Shown: positions 12,795-25,641 of the stretch, one piece after another
Numbering within the stretch: position 1 is the first letter of the stretch
Layout: the number at the start of each line of letters is the position of its first letter
Assembly (NCBI RefSeq): GCF_905220365.1
Contig: NC_061138.1
Location: 13,051,814-13,115,813, forward strand
Length of the DNA stretch: 64,000 nt
Direction: 5' to 3'
Source: Vanessa cardui
Taxonomy: Eukaryota; Arthropoda; Insecta; Lepidoptera; Nymphalidae
Translations under genes and position numbers: made by a program
Notes under the pieces: generated by a model
Told to the model about the DNA's origin: nothing
What the model saw: the letters and a program-made list of their open reading frames with translations, nothing else
Databases searched by the model: none

Positions 12795-12826
12795 GACTAT
12801 ACAATATAATGTTATATTGTATAGTC
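12795..12826. repeat. 15-bp perfect palindrome, 2-nt loop
   Basis: GACTATACAATATAA, then TG, then its exact complement. It could extrude as a cruciform or fold as a hairpin in RNA. No other function is evident. Confidence 0.85.
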
Positions 12827-12989
12827 TCAGGCTATTCTAAGCTCAGACTAATTTCTTTTAACCGACCGTCGGGACCGTTCAATTGTGGTAGATTATGAGA
12901 CGAACTTTTAAAAAAACATACATATTATTCAGCTGTATATAATAGTATGGATAAACAAATATTAAAATTAAAAGATTTACTTGGTGGTA

Positions 12990-13270
12990 GGGGTTTGTGC
13001 ATGCCCGTCTGGGTAGGTACCACCCACTCATCAGTTATTCTACCGTCAAATAACAGTAGTCAGTATTGTTGTATTCCGGTTTGAAGGGTGAGTGAGCCAG
13101 TGTAACTACAGGCACAAGGGACATAACATCTTAGTTCCCAAGGTTTGTGGCACATTAACGATGTAAGCAATAATTAATATTTCTTACAGCGTCATTGTCT
13201 ATGGGTGATGGTGACCACTTACCTTCAGGTGGCCCATATGCTCGTCTGCCAACCTGTACCATAAAATAAA
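12990..13270 (+). repeat. dispersed repeat (family 3), good copy
   Basis: Runs from GGTGGTAGGGGTTTGTGCAT through GTAGGTACCACCCACTCATC and ACTACAGGCACAAGGGACAT to CTTACCTTCAGGTGGCCCAT and a T/A-rich tail. Further copies or pieces are at about 11925, 12550 and 53380-54075. It is abundant in butterfly genomes as I recall, but I cannot name its class. It ends about 90 bases before the SMG1 exon at 13360. Confidence 0.75.
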
Positions 13271-13359
13271 AATATATTATTCAGCTGTATATAATAGTAT
13301 GGATAAATAAATATTAAAATATCTATCAATATATTAATGATTATCGTTTCATCGAACAG

Positions 13360-16300
13360 GGCATATTCCGGCTGGCATGTGAACACGTCCTCCGGACGAT
13401 GCGTCGCGGTCGTGAAACACTGCTGACCCTGTTGGAGGCGTTCGTGTACGATCCGCTCGTGGAGTGGGGCGGCGGGCGCAGGAAGCGAGGAGCGAGGCAC
13501 GTGCGCGCCGCCAAGGCCATGCTCGCCGTCCGAGTGCGCGAGCTCAAGCACACGGCCAAGGAAGTCACGTAAGTACATAAAAAAAGGGGATTCCCCCGTA
13601 AAACACGACCAACTGATTTACAGTAATGAACGACAATGTTCGCTAATACTACATGTAGACTTGTAATGATCACAGCTTAGATAATGACTTCGATCGGTTA
13701 GCTAATCATCTATTACAGGGGAAAAACAATATATTAGCTAGTTCACTTATTAATGTAAATCGTTTTATTTTTGTGATATTATTAATTGCGGTAGTTTTTT
13801 ACATATGTTATGTTACACAGTTTGTTGCACATTTTATAAATGAATACCTATTTACTAAATTGTTGCGATTCAACAAAGATCTTTGTTATAAGAAAGCGGA
13901 AAAAAGTTAAAGAGTAATACGGCTGTATAAGAAAATAAATGAAAAAATTGTTATAGTTTGTTTTGAACAAACGCGAAGTTTCGCGGTTCGCTCATTAGTT
14001 TAAATGACGAAACGCCGTAGCGATTGAAGTAATGTCAATAACTCGTAAACATCGTGAAGCATTGTATTCGTTGCTAATGATACATCTCGACTTATGCATT
14101 TAATAGAAAAAAAGTTTCAGCGTCTTATTTATTAGCTATATAATTTATTTATTATTATTAATAATATTTTATATTAGATATACAGCTTCGATTAGTAAAA
14201 CTTGCGTTAGGATTGGGGACGACATTAGCTTCAGCCTAACAAACATGAAAATCTTAATGGAAGGCTTCTCATTCAAACCATTCAAGTACCATACAGTTAA
14301 ATACAGTTAGCGAAGGCTATGCCAAACCTTCTGAGTAAATATGAAGTATGGATGTGTTCTGGTTCGAAAGCTGTGTAAACTATGTAATATTTGAGATGCA
14401 ATGGCATGCTCTAAGATGTCATACTCTAAAGTTTGACGGTTTATTGATTATTTCTACTTGCATTGTTCGTGTCTACTGTCGGAGGTGTCGAAGGATTTTA
14501 ATATTACAAACAGACACTCCAATTTTATTATATGTATCATCTCTATAACCTTGTATTAAATAATATGCCTTCTTTACCAATGTATTAAACGGCAAAGTTA
14601 AAAATGTCTACATACAAACAACTATTGTTTTGAATTCAAAATGAGTCTATTATGGTACATTTCAGTAACTTTACAATGACTTCTCTTCGATATTGATATA
14701 ATCTAGAAATAAAAATATTCGTTTCGGTTATTTTAACATCTTTTATCACATGAGAAAGCGTGTCAGTTCAGTTTTCGCTTCACTGACAGCGCGGTTACAG
14801 CTGACATAATGGCGTATGAACAAAACATGACTCCCTAACCCCCTCGCTTTCGAGTATTTAAGGAAGCAATAAACACAAGCGACGTATCTTTACGAGTCGG
14901 TTCCCACTCGACTGAGAATACGCACGCGGTGATAACACAGTGACAGGCTCTCAACGCAAATATTTATAGCGCGCGTTATTGCTGTACTAAATTTGTATCT
15001 TTTTCCATTACAAGACCGCGGCTTTGGAAAGGCTTAAATGTTTCCTTTTTTATCAGATACGTTTTTCAGGGAATCTTGGATAACATAGGCATCATATAAA
15101 ATGTTTGCATTAAGCTCCGTTGAGTAAAGGAAATAGATGAAAATATAATTTGTCTTATAATATTTTCGAAACGTTCATTTACTTCAAATTGCATATTACA
15201 CTATGCATATTACCACATGGTCTTACTAAATTGAAGTTGGACTCCGCCACCTTTTATTTTAGTCCAATAAGTAATACGTTAATGCATTAAACGAGTATAT
15301 GCGAACATAAGTTCACACTTAACAAGATTACTGTGAATAATGTAATTATATAAAAGGAATTTTGGCTAAAAATTTTCCGCAATACTCTGAATTATTAATA
15401 AGTTAGACGAAATTCGATTTTAAATATTCGCCGAAAGCGCCACACGTTCTGATGTATTTTATCTCTGCTTTATTTCAGCGATCAACTTTTGGCGATACTT
15501 CCCGAAGTCAAAGAGAGCGCAGAAAAATGGTTAGAAGAAAACGAAGAACTGAAAGCCGTCGAGGCGAAGCTTCAAATGTGCCACCAACAGATGGCGCTCA
15601 TCAAAGAGATCGAAGCTTTTGGAAACGATCTCAATAACCACCCGCTCTACGCGATATCACAAAAGTATACTTCGTACAAACAAGCCAAGAACGCCGTAGA
15701 GGATTCGATGAAAGCACTCGTCAAAATCCTAAATGATTTTGACACTCAAATAGAGAGTTTTGCAAAAACTAATGAGGTTCTAAACGGACCTCAACTAATG
15801 ACTTGGGTCCAAGAATTCTCAGGAACAAACGAGGAAGAAGAAGAAGAGCAACCAATTTTTGAACACATAAAGGAGTTTTTAACGAATGCTGGTCAAAGTT
15901 CAATGATTTCCCAATGCGAGCAAGCGGAACTAGAATTAAACCAAAGCATTCAACAGACCAATCAACTGGTCAGGTCTTGTTTAGAACTTTTAACACAATA
16001 CGTGGCTGTCTCGCAGTATTACCCTCAGAGTCAGACCGAGTACCATCGTATAATGATGTTCCGCAAATATCTCGCTGCCGCATTAGAAAGTAAATCGCCA
16101 GAAGTTTGCAGAGAAGTCTCAAATCAAGTAGTGGCTTTAGTCAACGCTGAAACTGCTACTGGCGACACGCAACAAATTATTGCATACAACTACAGGTTGC
16201 AACAAATCAATACTGAAGCAACTGCGGTCCTGAACAAATGTTTAGAGAGACTTAAGGCGGAAGGAGGGCCCGATGCCGTGGTGTTGGCACAAGAAGCCTA

Positions 16301-19300
16301 CAAGGAAGCTAAAAATAATATCAGTAATTGGGTGCGAACAGAAGAAGGTGCTACAGCATCTCTGGAAATAATCGTGGTTGGTCTGCTCTGTAACCTAAAC
16401 AGGCGATATTTAATGTTGGAGAACGGAGCTCAAAGCGCAGGAGACTGTCTCGTAGACTTGACGTCACGAGAAGGGGAATGGTTCCTCGATGACATGAGCT
16501 CGCTCTCTATGCAAGCGGTCGAACTGCTCTCTTTGCTGCCCCTGCAGTCGGCTTCAGTCGACGATGCCGCTTTACCAGTCGCCGTGGAATGCGTGAGGAA
16601 CGCTAATCTACTGTTAGCCGATTTGGTACAACTGAACTATAACTTCAGTACAATTATTTTGCCTGAAGCTCTGAAGAAAGTGCACTCCGAAGATCCTTCC
16701 GCACTGCTGATGATTAGCGAACTAAACAAAGTGATCATGGCCACACCGGTGCCTCTCAATGAACTACTCACGCAGCTTGAGATGCATTTCAGATACATAG
16801 TCATGGATATGGAGGTAAGAAATGAAAATCGCTGCCATCAGCAATGTTATTTACAAATTTATCGTCTCCATCGGATACATATAAGAGTATGTTTGCTTGA
16901 AGTCCCCCGCAGCCGGCGCACAAATCCTGGCGGCGGAGCTGCGGTCTCGCTACGAGAAGCTGCTGTCGTCGTCGGCTGAGAGCGAGAACCAGTCGGCCGG
17001 GCGCATGTTGTTAATGGGCTTCAACGGCCTGTTCGCGGCCGTCGAGCTGCGCGCGCGCGAGCTGGCCGACCACCTCGCCGCGCCCGTGCCGCCCGCCTGG
17101 CGGAAGATCGACCACATCAACGACGCTATGCACATGTCGGTGAGTCACTCACCGCACTTACCTCATGGTCAATTAAGAACACTTTAATTGTTGTTAAAAT
17201 GTTCCCATTTTTACGCCCTTTCCCTGAGTAAAATTATTGAAATGGATGATCTGTAAATAAATAAATATGAGACAACATCACATACGTTACTCTGATCCCA
17301 ATGTAAGTAGCTGAAGCACTCGTGTTATGGAAATCAGAAGTAACGACGGTACCACAAACACCCAGACCCAAGACAACATTGAATTAATGGTAATCTACAT
17401 CGACTTGGCCAGGAATCGAACCTGGGACCTCAGAGTGGCGTACCTCCACTCGACCAAGGAGTCGTCGTCTGTACATAGTTTGTACGACATGTTCCAGGCG
17501 GCGATGCAGAGTCCCGCGCTCCGCTCCATCCTCGAGGACATCTTCATCGTGCGGCGCATTCAGACCGTGGCCGAGGTGTTCGGGTTGTGCGCGCAGCTGG
17601 CGAGCGCCTTCCGCGGAGCCGCGCCCGCCACGCCGCCGCCCGCCGCGCCGCCGCCCGCCGCGCCCGCCGCGCTCGGCCTGCAGGACGAGAACGCGCTCTG
17701 CAAGCCCGTTAAGAGGTTACGCATCCCAATTCACCACAACACTCGCTACTTTCTTATGCATTTGGGTACAGTCGACACCAGACGCAAATACTAAAACAAA
17801 CCATCCTATCGGATTTTGAGGACGGCCAATACTCCTGTGCATTATAGTATCTTCGTTCATCAGAGCTTTGATAACTTGTGTGCAAAGTTATATGATGATC
17901 GGTTGAGTACCTGCGATAGGAAAGTTTAACAATCAAGCAAATACATAAATTGCATTTATGCTACGAATTAGTACTGTTAAGCAAATAAAATATTTAACCT
18001 TAAAACTTTGTTAATTTCAATATTAGTTTTCGGACGACTGCTGTAAACATGAATATTTTTCTACGATTTACATTCGGTCCGAGTAGCGCTGCTTATGAAT
18101 TCAAAAAGTTTTCATTAAATAATAAACCGATTTGAATATTTTTCCAACTTAAATGTCTGTAAACTTTCGATCGCGGGTCGGGTGAGCAGTCAAATAACGT
18201 GTATTTTTGCAAAGTTTTGGCTTCTATGCGCATCGACTAACTGAAGCATGTAACTATGAATATATACTATCAAACTAGTTAGGCACACATTAGAAGTTTT
18301 GTTTTAATATCGTATAGTCTACATCGACTGCAATTAAACTGTCTGTATATACTGCTTTCAGATTCACAGCCGAGTACGTGTCCCGCTGCTTCCTCGGCGT
18401 GCACTCGAAGGCGCTGGCCTCCGTGCTGTGCCTGCTGCTGCGCCGCGCCCGACTGGACCTGCACGCCGAGGTCGAGCAGAAGGAGATAGGTAACCGCCAC
18501 TCAGTGGCTTGTAACGTGGAGCTGACATAACGAGTGAACAGCAACCCAGTAAATAACACGAGTCCCGGCCGCAGGCGCGTCGTGGAGCGTGACGCTGGAG
18601 TCGCTGTGCGAGAAGGCGCGCGCGCGGGCGGGCGGGCGCGCACGCGAGCGCGCCGCCGCGCTGGCCGGCGCGCTGCAGGCCGCGCGCGCCCGCCTGCTGC
18701 GCGCCGCGCACGCCGCGCGCACCGCCGAGCGCGCCCGCGCCGCCGCCCGCGCCGCGCGCCTGCGCGCCGCCGCGCACGCGCACCTGCACGCCGAGGTGAG
18801 CCGCCCGACCAGTCTCCGGCGTTGGCCGTTATCATTCACTAAGCGTATTATGCACTAGTATAATAATAATAATAAAGTCTTTTTATTTCCTATAGTGTTA
18901 ACATATTTTATAAAAGAAAATACTTATATCTATGTTAGTTTTGTATTGTGATTATATTTGTTTTTTTTTTTTTGTCAAATTATACTATAGGAACCCCTTC
19001 GTAGGATATAGGCCTCCTCCAATTCTTTCCATTTTTTCCTATTCTGTGCTAATTTTATCCAGTCTTTTCCAGTGGTTTCTTCTATGTCGTCTCTCCAGCG
19101 TCTTTGTGGTCTGCCCACGATTCTTTTTCCTCGTGGGCCGGACTAGTATGCACTAGTGTCCGGTGTAACAAATGTTAGTGCGACTGAATCCCTATTTACG
19201 AGAACCGATCGGACGCTTCCAGGTGCAGGTGCTGAGCAGCACCCAGGACCCGAGCGGGCCGCTGTCGCGCCGCGCCCGCGAGCTGTCGGCCGCGCTGGAG

Positions 19301-21671
19301 CGCCTGGGCGCCGCGCTGGAGCGCACGCAGGCGCTCGTCACCGCCGCGCACCAACGGTAGGGCGCCAGTCGCGCACCCATACAATGTCATACGAGCTGAA
19401 TTCGCAGTTTCATTTAAGCGAAATTTATTAAACTTTACATAGCTTATAAATTCAACGATTTAACCCAAAAAAAACTAATTTAACTTGTATTTTGAGTTAA
19501 AGAACATGCATTACAAGTATGCCTAAAAGGCATCAGTACCGCATCAATTATCAAGAAATATGACCTGACTCACTCGCGCACTCGACTGATTCCAGACTGA
19601 AGTGGGGCGCGGGCGCCAACCCCGCGCTGCGCGGCGTCGTGCGCGCGCTGGAGGCGGGCTGGGCGGCGCGCAGTGCGCGTGCGCAGCGCCTGGCCTCGGC
19701 CGGCGCCGCGCTGGCACCACATGCGCGCGCCGCGCTCGCACTTAGTGCCGCACCCGCCGCGCGCGCCGCCCGCGCCGCCCGCGCGCAGCGCAACTCGCGC
19801 ACGGCGCGCACGGCGCTCGCGCACTGGGAGAAGGTGCGCGCTCGCGAGTGCTTCCTATGCAACTCGCTTAGAATATAGCAGTACTGTACCAATACAGCTC
19901 GTACTATTATTCCTGGGATGTCAATGACTTTCCTCTCGGTTGCAGGCCTGCACGCTGGCGCAGAAGTACTCGCTGCAGGTGTCGCCGGTGGAGGAGTCGC
20001 TCATGGAGATGTTGCACCCCGAGGGGAACATCGACACACAATGGGTAGCGTGATCGAATGACTTACTGATATATTGAACACGGAAGTTCTACAATTGTGT
20101 TTTAAATCGACTCTGTAAAAATTTGCATATCTTACTACTATTATAAAGGCGAAAGTTTGTATGTATGGATGTTTGTTACTCTTTCACGTAAAAACTACTG
20201 AACTTTACCACAATATAGCTTATACATCAGAATAACACATAGGCTAAAATTTTTGAGGTTTCTAATGTGAGGTCGTAAACACATTTTCTGCGCTTACGTT
20301 GCAAAAGCTGACTGAATTCTATAAGATAGATCAAAACAATGTACTACAGTATTGTACAACTTAAAAAGGTCTACAAAAAAGTCCGTGATGGTATATGTTT
20401 ATATATATGGAATAACCCACAATAACCATTTTTTATCTTTTACTTTGTACGAGAAATAATGACTTATTTACGAAGCGATTTTAAACGATTACTAGACTAG
20501 ACGGGACGAACCTGAAGTCCACGCGAACGAAGTCGCGGGCAAAAGCTAGTTTCAAAATATATAAATATTTAAAGACTACACCTAGTTGTCCCAATCGTAT
20601 AGTTTCAATCTACACCTTAATGCTATACATAGCCGATCGCAGCCATAACAGTCGTGGTGTGGCAGGTGGGCGCGGTGTCGGCGCTGGTGCACGAGGCGAC
20701 GGGCGCGCTGGGCGGCGCGCGCGCGGCCGCGGCGGCCAGCGTGCAGCGCGCGGGCGCCCGCGTGCGCGCCGCCGCCGCCGCGCTGCGGGCCGCCGACGCG
20801 CCGCGCGACGCCCTGCACGCCGAGCTGGCGGGCCCGCTGCGCGCGCTGCTGCGCCTGCAGGACGTGAGTGCCGGGACTACAACCCCCCCTCCCCCCCCTC
20901 CGTCGTGGTGGTCCCTGTACCCTCGCCTCGTGTTCCAGGGCGAGAGTCCGGCGCAGGAGTTCTCGACGGCGTGGCGCAGCGCGTCGGACTCGCTGAGCGT
21001 GGCGGCGGCGGAGCCCGATAGCGAGACTCGCGTGCGGGCGGCGCTCGCGCACGCGGAGCTGCTGCGCGAGGCGTTGCCGGCGCTGCTGCAGATGCTGCTC
21101 GAGTGAGTGCCTCTTGACTTCCTACCTTATCGATAAAACTTTAAGTTACCCGGGGACGAGACGGCTGGCCCCCGATTTGTTCCCTGAAATCAACTGACAA
21201 TAAATAATATCAACTGTTTAATTACTCGAATGCTACCTTTCAGGTTGCCGGGCGGCTCGGAGAGCGCTCGGAGACTGACACGCCAGCCCGCGCTGGGAGC
21301 GCGTGCACCCGTTAGGCATGGTGCGTATCCGCCGTCAAAGTGCCATGATTAATAAGGTGACATAAATAATATGCAACGTACTAAATTATAAACCGTCCCT
21401 CCGCAGCGGGCGAGCAGCGCAGCGCGACGGGCGCCGGCGTGTGGAAGCGCGTGCGCCTGAAGCTGGAGGCGCGCGACGTGCCCGCGCGCCGCGCGCCGCA
21501 GCACGACCAGGTGCGCCGCGCCCCGCCCCCTGCGACCCCCGCCCCGCCCCCCGCCCCCCGGCCCGCCTGACCGCTTGTTCCGCTTGTCCGCAGGTGGACT
21601 ACATAATATCGGAAGCGACTAGCGCAGAGAACCTGTGCCTGATGTACGAGGGCTGGATGGCGTGGGTGTGA
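13360..21671 (+). CDS. SMG1: SMG1 PIKK-family kinase, C-terminal third (14 exons)
   Basis: SMG1 is the kinase that phosphorylates UPF1 in nonsense-mediated mRNA decay. Exons: 13360-13568, 15479-16814, 16903-17139, 17462-17715, 18362-18489, 18575-18795, 19223-19356, 19596-19833, 19946-20044, 20666-20863, 20939-21102, 21244-21320, 21407-21510 and 21594-21671. They join in phase into 1158 codons plus stop, about a third of the roughly 3660-residue human protein. The first exon ends the kinase lobe (ETLLTLLEAFVYDPLVEW). The long helical C-terminal insertion follows, with SAGDCLVDLTSREGEWFLDD, AWRKIDHI, LEDIFIVRRIQT and LKWGAGANPAL. The last two exons give VWKRVRLKLEARDV and the FATC end (YIISEAT, MYEGWMAWV). 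Exons from 16903 on are extremely GC-rich and Ala/Arg-rich. The rest of the kinase domain was not found upstream, so it lies beyond the window or behind a long intron. Junctions are inferred by eye. Confidence 0.93.
13569..15478. other. SMG1 intron, 1.9 kb
   Basis: AT-rich intron without a clear repeat or nested gene. A 66-codon frame at 14348-14548 has no family resemblance. Confidence 0.6.
15479..16814 (+). CDS. SMG1: SMG1 large internal exon
   Basis: One 1336-base exon bordered by TTTCAG and GAG/GTAAGA, encoding 445 residues of the C-terminal helical insertion. Family-like segments in order are FLTNAGQSSMISQCEQAELE, LLCNLNRRYLML, SAGDCLVDLTSREGEWFLDD and LNYNFSTIILPEALKK. Base composition is balanced and codon use ordinary, in sharp contrast to the exons after 16903. 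A run of Glu (EEEEEE) sits near residue 120. The open frame continues past the donor into the intron, so length alone would misplace the exon end. Confidence 0.93.
17255..17466 (-). repeat. antisense SINE (family 2) at an SMG1 exon border
   Basis: Reverse-strand copy: AAATAAATAAATATGAGACA tail, CCCAATGTAAGTAGCTGAAG, box B complement GGAATCGAACCTGGGACC and box A complement CCACTCGACC. Compared with the copy at 62000 it lacks about 20 bases between GTACC and TCCACTCG. Its head (CTCGACCAAGGAGTCGTC) runs up to or into the SMG1 exon that starts at about 17462, so the splice acceptor seems to be supplied by the SINE. Confidence 0.87.
18858..19155 (-). repeat. RTE-like LINE 3' fragment, antisense in SMG1 intron
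   Basis: On the minus strand it reads GRPQRRWRDDIEETTGKDW followed by LEEAYILRRG, the C-terminal end of an RTE-type reverse transcriptase ORF; compare GRPQARWSDDI in the element at 38737-42045. A short 3' UTR ends in an (ATT)n tail, seen as AATAATAATAATAAAG at 18860-18878. It is truncated at the 5' side and not functional. Confidence 0.8.
20130..20549 (+). mobile_element. non-autonomous Helitron in SMG1 intron
   Basis: Starts TC (TCTTACTACTATTATAAAGG then CGAAAGTTTGTATG) and ends CGAAGTCGCGGGCAAAAGCTAG followed by T, with a preceding A, as expected for insertion between A and T. A short GC-rich hairpin (GCGAACGAAGTCGC) precedes the CTAG end. No Rep/helicase gene is present in its 420 bases, so it would depend on enzymes from elsewhere. 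It sits in the intron between the exons ending 20044 and starting 20666. Confidence 0.85.
21407..21671 (+). CDS. SMG1: SMG1 last two exons with FATC domain
   Basis: Exons 21407-21510 and 21594-21671 encode VWKRVRLKLEARDV, then QVDYIISEATSAENLCLMYE and GWMAWV before TGA. The C-terminal ~33 residues are the FATC domain that PIKK kinases need for activity, and the terminal W-x-x-W-V matches SMG1. The intervening 83-base intron is C-rich on the coding strand. Confidence 0.95.
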
Positions 21672-22766
21672 AGGCGCCGTCGGCCGCGCCGGCCCCCTCC
21701 CCCGCACCGCAGCCCGGCGTCGGACGCCCGCGCCGTGCGGCCCGCGCTCCCGCCGGGCGACCGGACCGGACCGGACGGCAGACAGCCGTCATCCGGACTC
21801 CGTCGGAGATAGATTGCCGAGTTTCATATCCGACTTCGATGCGATTTCGGAACCGAGAGTCGATTTTATTCTTATTTCATGGCGAGGCTCGATTTTTCAC
21901 CCTTAAATTTACCAGTACGTTAGGCGACGGTGTTTCGGTTCATTTCCCAGATAATATATATGTATTTGTTATGTCATTTTATACAATATGTTGGAAATCG
22001 AGCTCCTTAAATTCTGAAGCGATCCGGTTATGAGATCGCGGCAGACCGAAATGTTTAGATTAGACTTTATTATTTTCTTACTAGTATGGCTTACGAACTG
22101 TAGGATCGAACATCTTCTTACGGATACTTAGACCACAGACAAAGTATGTGCTCAAACAAAGGAAAAGTAAACAAATATTCTTTTGACCGGTTTAAACGAA
22201 AACGACAACATTTCGTTACAAAAGATTAAACCATAACTTGACTTCATTAAAAAAAAGCGTCGTTTAATGTTCACTCATCCATAGATTAATGGGATTCTTC
22301 ATTCGACATGTTAACATAAATATTTACTCTTAACATTTATGAATATATATTTAAATGTATTTTAATATAACAGTTATCTAGTTTGAGCTTGTTTCTCGGG
22401 AATTTTCATTGATGTTTCATTAATTATTGGTTTCACAGGAAAAACTCTAAAGAAAATATATGACAATCGTTAATTACAAGAAATAATTCGATGTACTCAT
22501 TACGTATTAAAAATTATTCAAGAAAGCATGAAATAACTACCATTTTTTTTAATATTACTTTTTCTTGTCTCCATAGATATAGCTTTAGAATTCATGCTTA
22601 GAGTCGTTCACAGACCTTCACAATTTTTAATACCACTAAGTGTTACCGTCGTTTTGCTACCGTCTTCATCACCAACCACATCTTATGACGATGGAAGAAG
22701 ATAATTTGTCACAGATTCTATCATAAATTAAGTATATAAATAGTACTCATTGTGTAGTCTAAAAAT

Positions 22767-22772
22767 AATAAA
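22767..22772 (+). terminator. possible SMG1 poly(A) signal
   Basis: First AATAAA downstream of the SMG1 stop codon, about 1.1 kb away. It is in an AT-rich stretch, so chance occurrence is quite possible. Confidence 0.3.
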
Positions 22773-25317
22773 TGTTCAGTGTTAGAAAAACAAGCTTGGA
22801 AAATTCAATATGTGAAAAAAACAAGATCATATATAACATATATCTGTTGTCAAATCAATGAAGTTCAGAAACGAGCTCGTATATTATATCATAAATATAT
22901 ATGCATTTACCGGGTGTTTGAGGTGTGAATGTTACTCGTCCACACTATAACATGTAATCAGTACCTATCGTAGTAGAATATTGTGTGATTGTGGCGGTGA
23001 ATTTATTTGTTTCAACAAAATCTTATTTTCACGAATTCTTCTAAAAATTATTCGAACAAGACATAAATTCCTTATAACATACTGTTAGATTATTACTTAC
23101 AGGCTTTTTTTTCATATTTATTTTTCTATATCTTACTATTTCATTAAAACCTCACGATATATTTCAATAAGTTTACTACTCTCTTTGGTTATTCAGATAT
23201 GTTGAAAATCAATTGAAACTACTTTCATAAAATTTAATTTAGGATAGGATAAAATTACCAGGAAATTGCCCAAAAAAAGTTTGCATGTTTATATTGAAAT
23301 TTGTTTTTTTTTATTATTATTATCATGGAATAATATATTCACCGATTGTATGTTTGTGTCGCTTCATAATTATAATATTAATAAATGGTGTATGTCATAT
23401 TATTGTTTTATTGATAACCTCTAATAAAAGTTGTGCACCCCCTTCCTGCATTCCATTCTATGTAAGTATCAAAAGTAGAAACAAAAAATAATTTTATTGC
23501 TTACAGTAGAAGAACAAGAGTTAAAAAGGTGATATATATTATCATTTGCTGTCAACTAAAATTAAATCATGTAATTTAATATTTATATTGTTGGAATATA
23601 CATCTGAGCCGAACGACATGTGCGTCATGCCACACAAGTACCCTTAAAAAAAAGGGCGGGAGATTTTTGCGGCAGACATATTGGATCGCGATTATCAATA
23701 TCACAATGTTATTTTATTTGTGGTGTAGATTAAATGTTTTTCTTTTGTGGTAGATTGATTGTTGTAAATTAAAGATCACTGTTGTAGAGGTTAGCCTATT
23801 TGTTCATTTTCTTTTAATTATTACTATTTCTGGTTCTAAACATATCTATATAGTAATATTTGTACAGACAGGACGCTAATTTTGTGATATTTTTACTATA
23901 AGGAAAGTAAACTACAAAACTACTAATCGATTAAAAATTCGTTTGTGGTTTGAAAGTTATATTACCCCAGGTGGCATAGTAATTTAATGATTATTTTCGA
24001 AAACTTAATAACTGCAGATAGTTATTGGTTATATTATGTCTAAAATAACTTTGATTTATTGCCACTGGACGAGTGTCCACACTTTCATAGGTATTTCATC
24101 TTTTCAATATTTAGTGCTGCCTATGTTAATTTAATATTTGTTATTGTACATAACAATTTAGATTTGCAGACTATATGCAAATAGATTTTTAACTTCCATT
24201 TGAAAGAACCTCTAATTATGAAACAATAATTGTTAGGGTTCATATATAGTTTCATTAAATGCGCTTTTCAGATCAGCTTAATTCGATTTCATTAAAAACT
24301 AATTTTGTGGATAGAAAACTTCATTCCAAATCGAATTTATTTAGTTCCAGGATATGAAGTAGGTTAATACGTTGCTTATTTTTTTTTTAGATATGCATTG
24401 ACAAATTTTAGATCGAATGGTGACTGTTTATATCTCACTGGTTAAAAATAATACGAGATGAGATTCTTAAAAATAAAAACTATTCAAGCTTTTAATAAAC
24501 TTTTAAATTTTCATAAATACTTTAAATAAAAAAAATGACAAACTGGAATACCAAAGCTTATTGATATAAGCAGACATTGTGTTTCTTTAACTTCCAAAAC
24601 GTGAGGAAATACTGGGATTACTCTTTTTCACCTGAGAGGAACTAGTGAGAAATACTGAGGTAAATGGGAATGCATATTATTTGAAATAACTGAAACGACA
24701 GATAAAATTATTAATATTTATTTTATAAATATTTTAGGCTAATATTTTATTTTATATATGGCAATACCGCAATAATTCTGTAATTATTATTTAAATACAT
24801 ACACGTGACAATAACAAAAAACAGTGGTGATAGTATTTGCTAAGTGATCGGATCAACATTGATCCATCCAGAATATTGGAGTTAATAATTTTTTATATCA
24901 CAATTTATGCTATTTACAATTAAAGTGTTTTGCCGCATTTTCTAATGCTAGCGAGTTTCATAAATTCATATAAAGCACATTATATTGTATGAAATGCTAT
25001 ATATTTTTATATACAATAAAATAAATTATGAACTTTGGATATATTTTTTTTATTTATTTATTGCGTACACCCAATTAAAATAATTACGGTGATACTAAAA
25101 TACTACGATTTTACTACTTTTATTTGTTTGTGGTTGTATCTGATAAGATATTCTTTTGTCAATTTAGATAATTTAAGTTGAATTCGTCGTAATTACTTTT
25201 ATAGCAAATGATGGTCAAAGACTTGGTAATTTAGATATTTTATCTTAGTGATCCATAACATTAATACAATTTTATAATATCGATTTTTAAAAACTTGTCA
25301 TAGGGAAAACGTTTTTT

Positions 25318-25323
25318 TTTATT
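25318..25323 (-). terminator. possible TMF1 poly(A) signal
   Basis: AATAAA on the minus strand about 320 bases past the TMF1 stop codon. The surroundings are AT-rich, so support is modest. Confidence 0.4.
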
Positions 25324-25641
25324 AAAGGATAATATCATTATGTAGCTTGATTTACTTAAAAACACTACGACGACGTTAAGATATGAACGATTATTGCACG
25401 AGTTACACATCGGTTTAACCTCTAATATTGCGAGAAGGGATATTCTTTAGCTTAAAAAATTACCATTGAAAATATTCGCGTGAATGATAATTTAAAGATA
25501 AAATCGAGAAACGCAGCACGAGTAATCCCATCGGGCGAGAGATGCAACGGCAGTTTGCTTTTTAAATTTAGTGGGGAGGGTGGAGTAATCTGAAGCGTGC
25601 TCCACTGCGCCCTCCAGGGGTGCGCGGCCGGGGGCTGCGTG

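Larger units (their letters stand above)
21672..25641. other. convergent SMG1/TMF1 3' region
   Basis: AT-rich except for GC-rich flanks. It must hold the 3' UTRs of both genes. The first AATAAA on the plus strand after the SMG1 stop is at 22767, with another near 23423. No gene or clear repeat is seen between. Confidence 0.6.

Noticed and set aside
18290..18858. Several long open frames on both strands in the GC-rich SMG1 exons
   Set aside because: They are shadows caused by very high GC content (few stop codons). Only the frame continuing SMG1 in phase across splice sites has family similarity.
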